Source of the DNA: NAT127 sp041655035
Lineage (GTDB): Bacteria > Pseudomonadota > Gammaproteobacteria > Pseudomonadales > Porticoccaceae
DNA: 64,000 nucleotides
NCBI GenBank assembly: GCA_041655035.1
Contig: JBAZCN010000003.1
Span: 8,617 to 72,616 of the forward strand
Direction: 5' to 3'
The notes under the pieces were generated by a model. That model saw only the letters and a list, made by a program, of their open reading frames with translations. It was not told the DNA's origin and made no database searches. The translations under genes and the position numbers were made by a program. This document shows positions 21,948 to 31,750 of the stretch, piece by piece (the stretch's first letter is position 1; each line of letters begins with the position of its first letter).

Positions 21948-23525
21948 ATGGCCCGCCGTAGAAAAAACCGGAACCTGCTTGAAGATCCCCGCTACGGTGA
22001 TTTCGTGGAGCGTTACCACGCCGACCCGCTGCGCTTTGCCGTTGAGGTGACGGGGTTCCTGCCGAGCGAAGACCAGGAAGCGCTGTTCCAGGGAATCACC
22101 GAGCCGAACGCCAAGGTGTCCGTGGTGTCCGGCACCGGCACCGGCAAGACGGCGGCGTTCGCCCGGATTGCCCTGTGGCACCTGCTGTGCTTCCCGCTGG
22201 CCTTCTATGAGGGCAAGGTGGAGATCGGCAGCAACACGTACATCGGTGCGCCGTTCATCCAGCAGGTGGCTGATGGCATTTGGAAGGAAATGCAGGACGC
22301 CAGGGTGGCTATCGGCAACGGGCCGCATGCCTGGATACTGGATTTCTTCACCATCACGAAGACTCGCGTCCACGTCAACGGGTACGCCGATCAGTGGTTT
22401 GTGACCCAGATCGCAATGAAGAAGGGCGAGGCCATCGGGGTAGCAGGTAAGCACCGCTACTGGCAGCTCATCATCATTGACGAAGCCGCCGGTGTCGGCG
22501 ATGACCACTTCGACGTTATCGACGGCACCCAGACCCAGCCGGGCAACCGGACGCTGATGGCGTCGCAGGGCGCCCGGAGCGCTGGGCGGTTTTACGACTC
22601 GCACCACACGTTGAGCATAAAGAACGGCGGGAGCTGGCTGCCGCTGCGCTTCAGCTCCGAGCGGTCGCCGTTCGTGACGACAAAGTGGCTGCTTGACCGG
22701 GCGAACGAGTCCGGTGGGCGTAATTCGGTCGAATACCAGATACGGGTTCTGGGCCTGTTCGCGCAGAGCAGCAGTAACGTCCTGCTGACCCGCGCCGACA
22801 TCGAGGAAGGGTTCAAGCCGCGCAAGATCATCCAAGACGATGAGCCGTTCGGCCTGGTGGTGCTGTCTGACGTGGCCCTGGGCGAGTACCGCGACGACTC
22901 GGTGGCGATTGTCGCCAAAGTAATTGGTGATGCCGACCACGGCCCGGACGCCCGGCGCGTGGAGTTCATCGAGATACCGATTTGCTCCAACGACAAGAAC
23001 GAAATCGACTTGGCCGGGGATCTGGTCAACCTGGTGGGCAAGCTATCGAACGCCACTCTGTACGTGGATGCCGGGGGCGTGGGCGCGACCGTCTGCAAGC
23101 TGATCGAGCGTTCCGGCGCGACGGTGACGCGGGTGAACTGGGGTGCGCCGTGTTTCAAGAACGAATACAAGCAGCGGTTCTACAACCTGCGGGCCTGCGC
23201 CATGGTGCGGTTCCGCGATGCCATACGCCAGGGGCGCGTAGTGCTCCCGCAGGGGCTTCCCAAGAAGTTGGTCGAGAAGATCATCGACCAGGGTTCCCGG
23301 CTGCCGTACTACTTCAGTGAGGCGGGCGGCCTGCGCTATGTGATGCAGAGCAAGGAAGACATGCGCAAGGCTGGCATCAAGTCGCCCGACTTGATTGACG
23401 CCATGAGTTTCGTGTTCCTGGAGGGCGCGACCTACATGGTGGCCGGTGGGGCCGCCAGCGAGGCCACCAACCTGACAGAAGCGGTGCTGGACAAGGCCGA
23501 GGATATGTTCGCTGATGTCGAGTAA
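21948..23525 (+). CDS. terL: terminase large subunit
   Basis: 525 aa. ATPase: Walker A SGTGTGKTAA at about 60-70 and Walker B LIIIDEAAG near 175. Nuclease domain acidic residues: LSDVALGEYRDDS (about 305), YVDAGGVG (about 368) and SPDLIDAMSF (about 485). It is the packaging motor and headful/site nuclease. Two bp after terS. Confidence 0.93.
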   Translation: MARRRKNRNLLEDPRYGDFVERYHADPLRFAVEVTGFLPSEDQEALFQGITEPNAKVSVVSGTGTGKTAAFARIALWHLLCFPLAFYEGKVEIGSNTYIGAPFIQQVADGIWKEMQDARVAIGNGPHAWILDFFTITKTRVHVNGYADQWFVTQIAMKKGEAIGVAGKHRYWQLIIIDEAAGVGDDHFDVIDGTQTQPGNRTLMASQGARSAGRFYDSHHTLSIKNGGSWLPLRFSSERSPFVTTKWLLDRANESGGRNSVEYQIRVLGLFAQSSSNVLLTRADIEEGFKPRKIIQDDEPFGLVVLSDVALGEYRDDSVAIVAKVIGDADHGPDARRVEFIEIPICSNDKNEIDLAGDLVNLVGKLSNATLYVDAGGVGATVCKLIERSGATVTRVNWGAPCFKNEYKQRFYNLRACAMVRFRDAIRQGRVVLPQGLPKKLVEKIIDQGSRLPYYFSEAGGLRYVMQSKEDMRKAGIKSPDLIDAMSFVFLEGATYMVAGGAASEATNLTEAVLDKAEDMFADVE

Positions 23526-23567
23526 TGGAAAACGGGGCGCTTTTGCATGCTGTCGCGCGCATACCAT
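23526..23567 (+). promoter_or_regulatory. late promoter element 1
   Basis: TGGAAAA box at 23526 and TACCAT exactly 36 bp downstream (23562-23567), in the gap between terL and the next gene. The T at the first box position is the only deviation among eight copies. Confidence 0.65.
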
Positions 23568-23591
23568 CCTTTCATCAAGGAGGTTTCCACC

Positions 23592-24419
23592 ATGCAAACC
23601 AAGGTAATCACCTACAACCTGAAAGAACGCGGTCGCCAGTTTCGCGGCAAAGAGCGCCATTTCAACATCCGCGCCATTTGTGACGCCATCAATAGCCCGG
23701 CCTGCCAGGAACGAGTCAAGAACCGCGACATGCTGGGCTACTACGGACACTGGCCGCGCATCAAGTTCGGCATGAACCCGGCAGAGGGCGGCATGGATGG
23801 TGGCCGCCCGTCGCTGGTCGAGCCTGCGCTTGTCACGACGCTGCTGCGCGCGCACCCGGACGGCACGATTGAGCATCAGGCAGAGTTCCTGAACAACGAC
23901 CCCGGCCAGGTGGCGGCAAAGCTCTACACCAGCCGCGCGGGCGGTTTCAGCTCCGCTATCGACCAGCACCGCCCGGAGTTCTTTGGATTCGACTACGTGC
24001 TGGAGCCGAATTACAGCACCAACCGGGGCTACACGCTGGACGATGTGAACGGCATGACGCTGGATGACATTGAGGCGGCTATCTACGATGAGCAGATGCG
24101 CGGCGTTATGCGGCTGCTGGACTCTGCCAATACGGCCCGTGAGCAGGCGAACGAGGTTATTGAGCGCCTGCGAGCAGAGAACGAGCAGTTGCTTTCCATG
24201 GTGGCGGCCAGCGGCAAAGATCCATTGGCGGCCCTGGATTCCGTCGCCATTGCCCCGATAGCGGTGTCTGCCGACCCGGTTGAGCGCATGAAGCGCGACG
24301 CTGCCGCGTTCCATGGCGCTGATGCGCTGCCCGAGTTTATCGAGCCGCGCGGGCCGGAGAAAGACCCGACCGACCAACCGCTTTATGGCCGCCTCCTGGG
24401 CCAGTTCATGCGCCGGTAA
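23592..24419 (+). CDS. head protein, possibly maturation protease or scaffold
   Basis: 275 aa, AAGGAGG 9 bp before ATG 23592. FNIRAICDAINSPACQERVK, then MLGYYGHWPRI and a GGFSSAIDQ segment resemble head-processing proteins encoded just after terminase in some myoviruses; the C-terminal third is helical (EVIERLRAENEQLL). I cannot point to catalytic residues with confidence. Function is inferred from position. Confidence 0.5.
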   Translation: MQTKVITYNLKERGRQFRGKERHFNIRAICDAINSPACQERVKNRDMLGYYGHWPRIKFGMNPAEGGMDGGRPSLVEPALVTTLLRAHPDGTIEHQAEFLNNDPGQVAAKLYTSRAGGFSSAIDQHRPEFFGFDYVLEPNYSTNRGYTLDDVNGMTLDDIEAAIYDEQMRGVMRLLDSANTAREQANEVIERLRAENEQLLSMVAASGKDPLAALDSVAIAPIAVSADPVERMKRDAAAFHGADALPEFIEPRGPEKDPTDQPLYGRLLGQFMRR

Positions 24420-24425
24420 TCACAC

Positions 24426-25199
24426 ATGCTAGAACCAGTCAAAGTTGCATTCGGCGGATATTTGAGCCGCTACTTCGATTCCGTCGTGCCTACCACGAAG
24501 CCCCTGGAGGGGTTTGTGGCGCGTCCGCTTTCCAAGGCCATCGCCTGGGCGCCGTCGCGCATGGTAGATGCGGCTGAAGACATGTTGGCGCTGTGGATGC
24601 GTACCGACATGGAGAATGCCCCCACCACGCCACCAGAGCTGCCCGCCATTATCGTGGCGATGGCGAAGGACTACACGCCCACGGGCCGGGACTACACCCG
24701 CCAGGTGGCCGACCGGCAGATGGTGATGATTCCGGGCGACGACAAGGAGCGACTGTTCGGCTTGCGGGCCTTGGCCGGTGATGTGCGGGTGCAGATCGTG
24801 ATATTCGCTACGGATGAGCCGTCGGCCCGGTCGCTGGCCGCTCAATTCCTGCTGTTCCTGGATGAAACCGGCAGCCGCCGGTTTGAGGCGTCCTATCGGT
24901 TCGCTGGCATAGATACGGCCTGGCCGGTGCAGATTGAATCGCCGGACGTTCCAGCCATGTCCATTGCCACCGGCTCCAAGAATCTGACTGTGCTTGCCAT
25001 GGACATCACGCTGCGGGCGGAAATCCCGCTGTTCGATGCGCCCAAGGATGGCGAGCCGAATGACGGCAAGGGCGTTCCTGGCACGGATGACCCGGCAGGC
25101 TACCCGCTGGTGCAGTCCGTGAGCGTAGACAGCATGGACGGGAACGCCATGACGATTCGTAGCTACGAGGTATCGACCGGCGAAGGGGGCGAGCCGTGA
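24426..25199 (+). CDS. probable virion structural protein, head-neck region
   Basis: 257 aa, no membrane segment or signal. Starts 6 bp after the preceding gene without a clear Shine-Dalgarno, suggesting coupled translation. Contains mixed alpha/beta sequence with VQIVIFATDEPSARSLAAQF. No family recognised; lies in the head operon. Confidence 0.5.
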   Translation: MLEPVKVAFGGYLSRYFDSVVPTTKPLEGFVARPLSKAIAWAPSRMVDAAEDMLALWMRTDMENAPTTPPELPAIIVAMAKDYTPTGRDYTRQVADRQMVMIPGDDKERLFGLRALAGDVRVQIVIFATDEPSARSLAAQFLLFLDETGSRRFEASYRFAGIDTAWPVQIESPDVPAMSIATGSKNLTVLAMDITLRAEIPLFDAPKDGEPNDGKGVPGTDDPAGYPLVQSVSVDSMDGNAMTIRSYEVSTGEGGEP

Positions 25200-25684
25200 T
25201 TCAGTTCCAGGCGACGATCACCGGCTACGGCGGGCGGCCTTGCTCCCTGTTCTCCGCGTATGACCCTGCTGCCCGCGTCCTGGTGGTGAGCGCGGAAGCG
25301 GCCTACCGTGCCGAGCGCCGGGAAGGCTGCATCGTGCTGACCAATGACCAGGACATAGCCCGCGACGGCCTTTTCACGAACGACAGCCTGATGGACGCCA
25401 TTGAGGCGTTCTATTCGCTGAAGGCGGGTATTGCGTCCGACGGCAAGAGCGCCCGCCTTGTGTTCGGCAACCGGGCCGCACGGGCGAACCCGGAGCAGTC
25501 CATCGAGCGGGACAGCATCGACACCAATGGCCCCAAATACCGAGTCAACCCGGAAATCACCTGCGGGCAGATCGCGGCGCTGGCGACGTGCCTGCATGCC
25601 GCCCGATCAGACACCGTAGAGCGCACCGTCAAGCTGGCAGAGTCGTTCCGCGACCTGCTGGGCGGCGGGATCATGACCATTTGA
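25196..25684 (+). CDS. probable virion protein, unknown
   Basis: 162 aa with GTG start overlapping the upstream stop (GTGA) and GAAGGGGG upstream. Begins MIQFQATITGYGGRPCSLFS, later ITCGQIAALATCLHAARSDT. No domain assigned. Head operon. Confidence 0.5.
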   Translation: MIQFQATITGYGGRPCSLFSAYDPAARVLVVSAEAAYRAERREGCIVLTNDQDIARDGLFTNDSLMDAIEAFYSLKAGIASDGKSARLVFGNRAARANPEQSIERDSIDTNGPKYRVNPEITCGQIAALATCLHAARSDTVERTVKLAESFRDLLGGGIMTI

Positions 25685-25695
25685 AAGGGGTCGTC

Positions 25696-26034
25696 ATGCT
25701 TGATCGAGACACCCGCGCCGCCAAGAGCTTTTACCGCGAGGTGCGTAAGTTCGCGGAAAGCGTCAAGTCGTGGGATGCCACGGCGGTATGGTACGAAACG
25801 AAGCCCGATGAAGCGCATGACCTGACGCTGGTTTCCCAGCGCGTGTACGGGCGTCGTGATGAGGTTCTGGCCGTTATGGCTGCTGCTGGCCTGGATACAC
25901 CGTACCAGCCGCTCCCCCAGAAGCGTATAGCGTTGCCCAGCGACGGGCTGCTGATGAGCATCAAACGGCGCACGGGCTTTGAGTCAGTCGCGCAGTACCG
26001 CCGAGACTTCGCGCCAACCTGGATGGAGCCGTAG
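25696..26034 (+). CDS. LysM-like tail/baseplate protein
   Basis: 112 aa, AAAGGGG before ATG 25696. The segment HDLTLVSQRVYGRRDEVLAV ... YQPLPQKRIALP follows the pattern of short LysM-like tail proteins (gpX / T4 gp53 type): D-LxxxSxxVYG, then a proline and a closing strand. This would place it in the tail or baseplate although it is encoded among head genes. Confidence 0.5.
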   Translation: MLDRDTRAAKSFYREVRKFAESVKSWDATAVWYETKPDEAHDLTLVSQRVYGRRDEVLAVMAAAGLDTPYQPLPQKRIALPSDGLLMSIKRRTGFESVAQYRRDFAPTWMEP

Positions 26035-26036
26035 CC

Positions 26037-27116
26037 ATGGATAACTGGCTTGGCAAAGTCCGGGGGCATGTCGGAGAGCAGAAAGGGCGGTTTGAGACTG
26101 ACCGGCGCGAGCGTGAGGCCGCTGGTCGCGCGCCCGCTGACAAGAACATCATCCTGACCGAGCGCGAGGTACAGGGCGAATGGGATGCCGGTCGCGTTCT
26201 GTTTACGACCCTGGGCGGGCAGGCCAGACCGATTACCGCCGATGACCTGGCCGCGTTCCGCCAGAATATGCGGCAGGCGGAAAGGCGGTTCAAGGGCGGA
26301 AAGGGCATCACCGCGCGCCAGGTTATCGACCTGGCATCTTCTACGCCGCTGCGCTACGTGTCGCCCGGCCAGCCATCCAGTGACATCGACAAGGCCCGCC
26401 GCGAAATCACCATGGCCGCGCCGGTGTCCGCGCTGAACGGCACAATTCGGTTCATGACCAACGCGGGGCCGGACTCCAAGGTGAGCCGTCACCATGTCGT
26501 GGTCAACCTGCACGAATTTGAGGGGGCGGCGGCCCAATTGGCTGCCGCATCCCGGAAGGACGGAAAGACGCCAAAGCAGGTGGCAGGCTGGCTTCGCAAG
26601 CAGAAGCTGTCATTCGACTGTGATTGCGAGCGCCACCGCTATTTCTTCCGGTACGTCGCCACCATCGGCGGGTTCGCCGCCGGGCGCAAGGAAACCGGCT
26701 ACCCGAAGATCCGCAACCCGCGACTGATGGGCGTAGCCTGCAAGCACGTCCTGCGCGTCATGACCGAGCTGGAGTCATCCACGGCAGTCCTGCGGTTCCT
26801 GGAAAAGCACCTTGCCAGCGTGTCCGAGTACAAGGCGCGCACCCAGCTCACGCAGATGGAGGCGGAAGACGCACTGAAGGCCAGGACGCCCGCGCGCATC
26901 AAAACCAGTGAGCAGCGGGCAGCCGAGGCCGCCCGTGTGCGAGAAAAGCGGGCGCTGGCGCGTTCAGCGAAGCAGGCTTCGGCCAAGCGTCCAAGCAGAC
27001 CCGCTCCAGCTACACGCCGATCAACGAAGAGTGCAGCCGCCACACTGGGCAGCCAGTACGGCATGACGCCCGACCAGGTGCTGGCGCTGCTGGCTCAACA
27101 CGCCAAGAAAGGATAA
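26037..27116 (+). CDS. head-region protein with SWIM-like CxC...CxH motif
   Basis: 359 aa. Residues about 195-240 read FDCDCERHRYFFRYVA ... GVACKHVLRVM, a CxCx(n)CxH arrangement like the SWIM zinc finger. The C-terminal 70 residues are Arg/Lys/Ala-rich and probably bind nucleic acid. Conserved proteins of this kind occur in large myoviruses near the capsid gene; role not known. Confidence 0.6.
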   Translation: MDNWLGKVRGHVGEQKGRFETDRREREAAGRAPADKNIILTEREVQGEWDAGRVLFTTLGGQARPITADDLAAFRQNMRQAERRFKGGKGITARQVIDLASSTPLRYVSPGQPSSDIDKARREITMAAPVSALNGTIRFMTNAGPDSKVSRHHVVVNLHEFEGAAAQLAAASRKDGKTPKQVAGWLRKQKLSFDCDCERHRYFFRYVATIGGFAAGRKETGYPKIRNPRLMGVACKHVLRVMTELESSTAVLRFLEKHLASVSEYKARTQLTQMEAEDALKARTPARIKTSEQRAAEAARVREKRALARSAKQASAKRPSRPAPATRRSTKSAAATLGSQYGMTPDQVLALLAQHAKKG

Positions 27117-27119
27117 GCC

Positions 27120-27701
27120 ATGCTGACCAATGTGCCGACCGCCATCAACCGGATGGCGCGCAATGTGGTGATGAATCACCCAAATTCGTTCAACTGCCAG
27201 GTGTTCCGCAAGGGCGTCACGCGCACCGCGCCGGACACCATGGGCGGCGCTCCGACCATGGGTGGCCTGGGCGTCCTGGATTCGATGGACGAAGAGAAGT
27301 ACGAATACCAGTTCCTGGGCAATGGCTACGCGCTGCCCGCCGAGGGCTTTTCTCCGGCCCCCATGACCAAGCGGGGCGACGCGAACATCGGCGCGAACGA
27401 TGAGTTCCTGTTCATGGTTGAGCCTGAACACCCGTCCGGCCATGAAGAGTGGTTCGACCTTCGCAGCCATGACGTGGTTTACCTGCTGCTGGGCCTGGAA
27501 GCGTCCGCCCCCATGCTGGCGTTCGAGGTGGTGGCCATTGAAACCACGTCCAACATCCCGCCATACACGACTCGCTATGTCATGAACCGGCGTGACGACC
27601 TGCATATACCCGCTGGCGCGCTGGTCGATGAGGATGATTCTGGCGACCCAGAGACGCCGACGCCTGGTGATGATGATGTGCCGCCGGAGGGCGGGGGCTA
27701 A
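27120..27701 (+). CDS. probable head protein, unknown
   Basis: 193 aa, 3 bp after the SWIM-like gene and last gene before the capsid promoter. Contains GYALPAEGFSPAPMTKRGD and a disordered acidic/Pro tail. Possibly a decoration or completion protein, by position only. Confidence 0.5.
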   Translation: MLTNVPTAINRMARNVVMNHPNSFNCQVFRKGVTRTAPDTMGGAPTMGGLGVLDSMDEEKYEYQFLGNGYALPAEGFSPAPMTKRGDANIGANDEFLFMVEPEHPSGHEEWFDLRSHDVVYLLLGLEASAPMLAFEVVAIETTSNIPPYTTRYVMNRRDDLHIPAGALVDEDDSGDPETPTPGDDDVPPEGGG

Positions 27702-27705
27702 AACC

Positions 27706-27747
27706 CGGAAAACAGCCCGTTTAGGGTGCGCCGTGGGCCTTGAGAAT
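27706..27747 (+). promoter_or_regulatory. late promoter element 2 (capsid)
   Basis: CGGAAAA at 27706 and GAGAAT at 27742, 36 bp apart. An A-poor second half-site TTTAGG lies in between. Drives the major capsid gene with a leader of about 53 nt and a GAAAGGA ribosome binding site. Confidence 0.65.
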
Positions 27748-27806
27748 GTTCGTCAGTCGGTATTAACCGGCGTCCGTGACTGAACTTTCCGAAAGGACAC
27801 GAAAAC

Positions 27807-29474
27807 ATGACCAAGCGCACCCGCCAGGATTACTTCAAGCGCGAGACTGCCGAAGTAGCCCATTTTGTAGACAGCCTGAAGGACAACGCCATCAAGGGCG
27901 GCACCTTCGATTCCGCAGCCGCAGCCGATTTCATCGTGACGGCCACCAACCAATCAGCGGGCGTGAAAGTGCCCGAGAAGCTTCAGCATGTGCTGGATGA
28001 GGCGGGCGATGAAGATTCCTCCCTCATTACCCGCGCCATTCTGGATGGCGTGGACGTGTATGAAGCGCAGCACGGCTGCCAAGCCCCTGCTGACGTGATT
28101 GAGCTGGCTTTGCACACCGCATACGCCACCACCGAACACGCCCGCAAGAAGTTCTCCCTGGATTCGGCGAACTCGACCCACCACGACCAGATGTCGCTTC
28201 AGCCCAACAGGGCAGTTATCGCCATTCTGGCGGCCATGGGCGAAGCTATTCCGTTCGCGCACTACCTGCCTGCCGACATCGGTTCCAACGAAGCCAAGCT
28301 GGCAATCATGACGCACCATGCTGGCAGCGCATTCGGCTCCTACGGCCAGAACGCACTGCTGGATGGCATTGCTTCTGGTGACACCTACATCAGCTCCAGC
28401 CGCGTCCATACTTCGACGCCTGACGCTCTCGACGGCGCCGTAACCGGCAAGATCACCAAGATTCAGGCAACCGAGGACACCTGCAATCCTGCTGGCGGAG
28501 ACTTGAAACTGCTGCGCGGGCGCACCATCGTTTATGTCGATGGCCGTGTGGCCGCCCGCGAAGTGGATTCGTCCGGCAGCGGCAACTCCACCATTTCCGG
28601 CATCATCAAGGTTGCTGGTGTGGACTATGCCATCGGCGGCTCGATCAACACCGATACCGGCGCTTACGCATTGACGACCACGCCGAAGCTGCCCGATACG
28701 GTTCCTGTCGTGGTTGAAGGCTTTATCGACTTCGAGCGCGCGCCCGAGCTGACGCCATCTATCATTTCTGCCGTCAATACCTTCCCGCTGCATGCGAAGC
28801 CCTGGCGCGTAACCACGCACCAGACCATCGACAGCCGCACCCAGATGGCGAACGAACTGGGCCTCGACCCGTACAGCGAGAGTGTGATCGCCATCCAGGC
28901 GCAATTTGCCAATGAGCGCCACTACGACGTGCTGCGCAAGGGCCGCCGCCTGGCCGCGATGAACACGCAAACGTTCGACTTCGGCGACGCCGCCAGCTAC
29001 AACGACGGTGGTCGTTCCGCTATCTGGGCCGACTTCGCCTACCCGCTGGGCATCGTTTCTCAGAAAATGGCGGAAGACACCATCAATCATGGTGTAACCC
29101 ACCTGTACGTCGGCAAGCGTATCGCTGCGCAGTTCCTGGGCCTGCCTTCGACCATCTTCCAGCCGTCCGGCATCGCGCCGCGCCCTGGCATCTATCGCCT
29201 TGGCCGCTTGTTCGGCATGTACGAGGTGTACTACACGCCCAAGGGTCTGAACGAAACCCAAACCACCGCACAAATCCTGTGCGTGGGCCGCGCTACTGAC
29301 GTGACGCGCAACCCCGTGGTGCTGGGTGATGCCGTGCCGCCCACCGTAATCCCGCTGGCGGTCAACGCCGACCTTCGTCAAGGCGCTGGCTTCTACGCCC
29401 GCAACTTCACGGCGGTCAACCCTCACGACCCGTCTTCGCGTGGCTTCGCCATGATCGAAGTCACCAACATGTAA
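27807..29474 (+). CDS. major capsid protein
   Basis: 555 aa, in its own transcription unit with strong ribosome binding site, followed by tail sheath genes. Features typical of large capsid proteins: an N-terminal helical delta-like region (DYFKRETAEVAHFVDSLKDN), central HYLPADIGSNEAKLAIMTH and a C-terminal part with GVTHLYVGKRIAAQFLGLPS and a P-domain like end. A processing site for the N-terminus cannot be told. Forms the icosahedral shell. Confidence 0.75.
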   Translation: MTKRTRQDYFKRETAEVAHFVDSLKDNAIKGGTFDSAAAADFIVTATNQSAGVKVPEKLQHVLDEAGDEDSSLITRAILDGVDVYEAQHGCQAPADVIELALHTAYATTEHARKKFSLDSANSTHHDQMSLQPNRAVIAILAAMGEAIPFAHYLPADIGSNEAKLAIMTHHAGSAFGSYGQNALLDGIASGDTYISSSRVHTSTPDALDGAVTGKITKIQATEDTCNPAGGDLKLLRGRTIVYVDGRVAAREVDSSGSGNSTISGIIKVAGVDYAIGGSINTDTGAYALTTTPKLPDTVPVVVEGFIDFERAPELTPSIISAVNTFPLHAKPWRVTTHQTIDSRTQMANELGLDPYSESVIAIQAQFANERHYDVLRKGRRLAAMNTQTFDFGDAASYNDGGRSAIWADFAYPLGIVSQKMAEDTINHGVTHLYVGKRIAAQFLGLPSTIFQPSGIAPRPGIYRLGRLFGMYEVYYTPKGLNETQTTAQILCVGRATDVTRNPVVLGDAVPPTVIPLAVNADLRQGAGFYARNFTAVNPHDPSSRGFAMIEVTNM

Positions 29475-29492
29475 TCAAGGATGGATGGAGCC

Positions 29493-30059
29493 ATGACAAT
29501 TCGTAAAGTCCAATTGGGTGCTCCTTCCCTTACCGGGAAGGACTGCAACGACCTTGTAGCCGAGACGTTCGCTGACGCCAAGTATCCGCTCAACGTGCTG
29601 GTACAGAACCACATGCCGCGCGACGTGGTGTTTCCCGAGGCGAAAGGTCTTTTCCTGCGCCACGTAGCCAATCCCAAGGAAAGCAAAGCGTCCGTCGTGA
29701 TTGACAGCCACGACCTGTTTCAGCGCCTAGCCTCCAGCATTGAGCAGGTGGCCGAGCTGAACGGCTATGAGCTGGCCCTGACCATTTCGGAATCGGCCGC
29801 AGTTGCAGACCCGGCCAAAACCGCAGCCACCAATGCTGGCGGAACGGAAAGCGCCGCAAAACCGTCTGACGGTCTGAGCGCCGAGCAGATCAAGGAGCTA
29901 CTGAAGGAAAAGGGCATCAAGTTCGCATCCAACGCCAAGAAGGATGAGCTTGCTGCGCTGCTGGACGCCGCGCCTGCTGAAACCGACAACACCGCCGACA
30001 CCGCCAATGCTGGCGGCACGGAAGGCACTGGCGCAGCCGGTGCTGGTGAGAACGCTTAA
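29493..30059 (+). CDS. HeH/SAP-like domain virion protein
   Basis: 188 aa. N-terminal 90 residues look beta-rich (VLVQNHMPRDVVFPEAKGLF); residues about 125-160 read LSAEQIKELLKEKGIKFASN, a HeH/SAP-like helix-extension-helix, within an Ala/Thr-rich linker containing NAGGTE twice. The ATG at 29493 is preferred over 29481, where spacing to AAGGA is too short. Sits between capsid and sheath, so probably a structural or head-tail joining protein. Confidence 0.5.
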   Translation: MTIRKVQLGAPSLTGKDCNDLVAETFADAKYPLNVLVQNHMPRDVVFPEAKGLFLRHVANPKESKASVVIDSHDLFQRLASSIEQVAELNGYELALTISESAAVADPAKTAATNAGGTESAAKPSDGLSAEQIKELLKEKGIKFASNAKKDELAALLDAAPAETDNTADTANAGGTEGTGAAGAGENA

Positions 30060-30072
30060 TAGGGGGTAGGCC

Positions 30073-31728
30073 ATGAGCACCGCATTCGTGCGACAACTGG
30101 GCGCGGAATCTGGGGTGCAGCTTAACCCGCTGCGCGACGCATCCGAGATTCCCGCCGGTGATAACTCCGATCAGGTTTTCGGCATCATGATGCGCGCCAC
30201 TCGTGGCCGCATCGACAAACCTTTTGCCGTTGATCGTGGCAACGTGTTCAAGAAGCTGGGCAGTGGTGAGCAGATTCGTCTGAATGCCCTGAACGAAGCT
30301 TGGGTTCACGTTGTTGAAGCTCTGAACAAGGGCGCATACCAGGCCGTAATCCAGCGCCTGGTGACGGACTCTGCCGTCATCAAGTGGGCGGTAGTCAAAC
30401 CTGAAGTGGCCGACACCACGCCCACTGGTGCCTTCGAGTTCACCGTTTCTGATGATGAGCCGGTTGGCAGCTACCTGTTTGCGGTCAAGCACCTGGGCTG
30501 CTTTAACGACGGCATCGTGCTGGAGTTCCGTGCCGAGGAAGTTGAAGAGGGCGGACTGCCTGCCGATAACGACAAGCTGACCCTGCGCCTGCGCGACAAG
30601 GAAGGCAACATGCTGTACGAGTTCTACGGTTCGCTGAAGAGCGATGCCAAGGACGACTACGGCAACTCCGCTTACCTGCCCGACGTAGTTTTGAGCCAAA
30701 CGGACGAGGTGGAGATTCTTGTTGGCTCCATTGGCGATGACGCTGTGATCGCCGCTGGCTCCGACGCCTACGGCTACAACTCCAACGGCCAGCAGAAATG
30801 GGCCAAGTCGGACGCCCTGGTGTGCTTCAGCGAAGGCGGCACCGCCTACACCACGCAAAACTACATGGCTGCGCGTGAAAAGCTGCAATACACCCAGCTC
30901 GACTACGCCTACGTGTCGTCCGGCGGCACCCAGGCGCCCGCTCTGCTGGCGCAACTGGCGCAACTGGCGTTCGACACCAACCGCCAGCTCCGCTTTGGTG
31001 TTCCGGGCAATCTGTCGCCGGAAGCGGCTGTTGCTTTCGTGAATCAGCTCAATATGGGAGCCAGCCCGACCGCGCACCTGATGCACGCTTTTTGGTCGCC
31101 GCTCAAGACTGACGACCCGACTGGCGTAAACCCGCATGGGTTCATCGGCACCGAAACGCTCAACATCGCCTATGCCTGCGGGCGTAACGCGGTGAAGAAC
31201 GCCAAGGGTTTCGCGCCGAAGAATTACCCTATCGCGGGCCGCGAGTGGCCGGTGCAACGCACCCGCATCGTGCAGGTGTACTCGCCGACCAATCAGGAGC
31301 TGAATCTGCTGGCGCGCGCCAAGATCAACCCGGTGATCTACGAGACGTACACCGGCGGCGGTCGCTATGTGTTCCGCGACTCGCTGACTTGTGCCTTGGT
31401 GGAATCCAGCCTGAAGAAGCTCATTGCGGTGGCCGATATGTCCACTCACATTGACGATGCCGTGACCCGCGCCGCGAAGGACTATCTGCAATTGCCGATG
31501 GAAACCTCCGTGAAGCGGATGCGCGATTACCTGACCTTCCTGTTTGAAGGCGCAGAGGCGTCTAAGTGGCTGGTTCCGTCGGCTGACCCAATGATGAACG
31601 GCAAGGCGTGGGCCTACCAGGTGCAGCCCAACGAGCTGCGCCCCTACGACTCCATGGATGTGTCGTACTGGCTCCGCTATGACGGCACCAACCGCCAGAC
31701 GTTTGTAACCCAGACGCTGACCCGCTAA
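30073..31728 (+). CDS. contractile tail sheath protein
   Basis: 551 aa. The C-terminal half has the conserved sheath features INPVIYETYTGGGRYVFRDS and TRAAKDYLQLPMETSVKRM; the N-terminal part includes an inserted beta-domain. The sheath contracts to drive the tube through the cell envelope. Establishes the phage as a myovirus. GGGGGT precedes the ATG. Confidence 0.85.
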   Translation: MSTAFVRQLGAESGVQLNPLRDASEIPAGDNSDQVFGIMMRATRGRIDKPFAVDRGNVFKKLGSGEQIRLNALNEAWVHVVEALNKGAYQAVIQRLVTDSAVIKWAVVKPEVADTTPTGAFEFTVSDDEPVGSYLFAVKHLGCFNDGIVLEFRAEEVEEGGLPADNDKLTLRLRDKEGNMLYEFYGSLKSDAKDDYGNSAYLPDVVLSQTDEVEILVGSIGDDAVIAAGSDAYGYNSNGQQKWAKSDALVCFSEGGTAYTTQNYMAAREKLQYTQLDYAYVSSGGTQAPALLAQLAQLAFDTNRQLRFGVPGNLSPEAAVAFVNQLNMGASPTAHLMHAFWSPLKTDDPTGVNPHGFIGTETLNIAYACGRNAVKNAKGFAPKNYPIAGREWPVQRTRIVQVYSPTNQELNLLARAKINPVIYETYTGGGRYVFRDSLTCALVESSLKKLIAVADMSTHIDDAVTRAAKDYLQLPMETSVKRMRDYLTFLFEGAEASKWLVPSADPMMNGKAWAYQVQPNELRPYDSMDVSYWLRYDGTNRQTFVTQTLTR

Positions 31729-31750
31729 CCATCATCGACAAGGAAACATT

